The position numbers and the translations under genes were made by a program. The notes beneath the pieces were generated by a model that worked only from the letters and a program-made list of their open reading frames with translations, was not told the DNA's origin and did not search any database. Shown piece by piece: positions 63,965 to 64,000 of a DNA stretch of 64,000 nucleotides; the stretch's first letter is position 1, and each line of letters starts with the position of its first letter. Source of the DNA: Neocallimastix lanati (nom. inval.) (Eukaryota > Neocallimastigomycota > Neocallimastigomycetes > Neocallimastigales > Neocallimastigaceae); assembly GCA_016946835.1 (NCBI GenBank), contig JACVTC010000038.1, positions 575,001-639,000 on the forward strand, given 5' to 3'.

Positions 63965-64000
63965 ATATAGAGAAAGAGAAATCTTCAAATTTTTTTTAAT
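63473..64000. other. Intergenic AT desert at the right edge
   Basis: A/T-rich with a poly(T) of about 36 bases at 63928-63963. The purine strip GAGAAAGAGAAA (63601-63612) recurs in similar form near 63970. No gene can be supported up to the window edge. Confidence 0.5.

Overview
The window looks like nuclear DNA of a very AT-rich early-diverging fungus, most likely an anaerobic gut fungus (Neocallimastigomycota). This is an inference from several things together: intergenic DNA made almost only of A and T, with long homopolymers and (AAT)n, (AAAT)n and heptamer arrays; eukaryotic genes with GT-AG introns; a fungal-type histone H2B; Ty1/copia and gag relics; and a cytosolic type-B carboxylesterase and a CPBP membrane protease of kinds also common in bacteria. 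Dictyostelids share the base composition, but the H2B and the overall gene style fit a fungus better. No rRNA, tRNA, CRISPR array or operon was found.

Nine genes can be supported, all separated by long AT deserts. From left to right: eIF2-beta (817-2859, minus, seven exons, fully reconstructed); carboxylesterase (8119-9603, plus); histone H2B (14138-14524, plus); a seven-transmembrane orphan (18084-19280, minus); a CPBP intramembrane protease (21574-22296, plus); a disordered Ser/Asp-rich protein (27168-28430, minus); CCT-theta of the TRiC chaperonin (39712-42728, minus, six exons, reconstructed); a BTB/POZ-like protein (44095-44664, minus); and a cysteine-rich type I membrane protein (48646-49662, minus, two exons). 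A tenth, small two-exon tail-anchored protein (60937-61412, minus) is proposed from splice signals. eIF2-beta, H2B and CCT-theta are housekeeping genes. The others do not form an evident pathway, and neighbours appear functionally unrelated.

Between the genes lies a graveyard of mobile DNA: a copia integrase relic (about 14990-15336), a gag relic on the minus strand (about 15550-16342), a copia gag/protease relic (23781-25250), two copies of a small element with inverted termini built of stacked 15-mers (23265-23572 and 34236-34461), and at least six copies of an unclassified repeat family that encodes a conserved C-terminal peptide; four of the copies end in AATAAA-like plus poly(A). One of these copies carries five head-to-tail 49-bp units separated by poly(T).

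The region 28.4-39.7 kb has no gene. It contains a 2.1-kb array of the heptamer TTATTTA with regular higher-order punctuation, followed by mobile-element relics and a 506-bp-offset tandem duplication. The region 49.7-60.9 kb is a second desert with only short islands of normal complexity.
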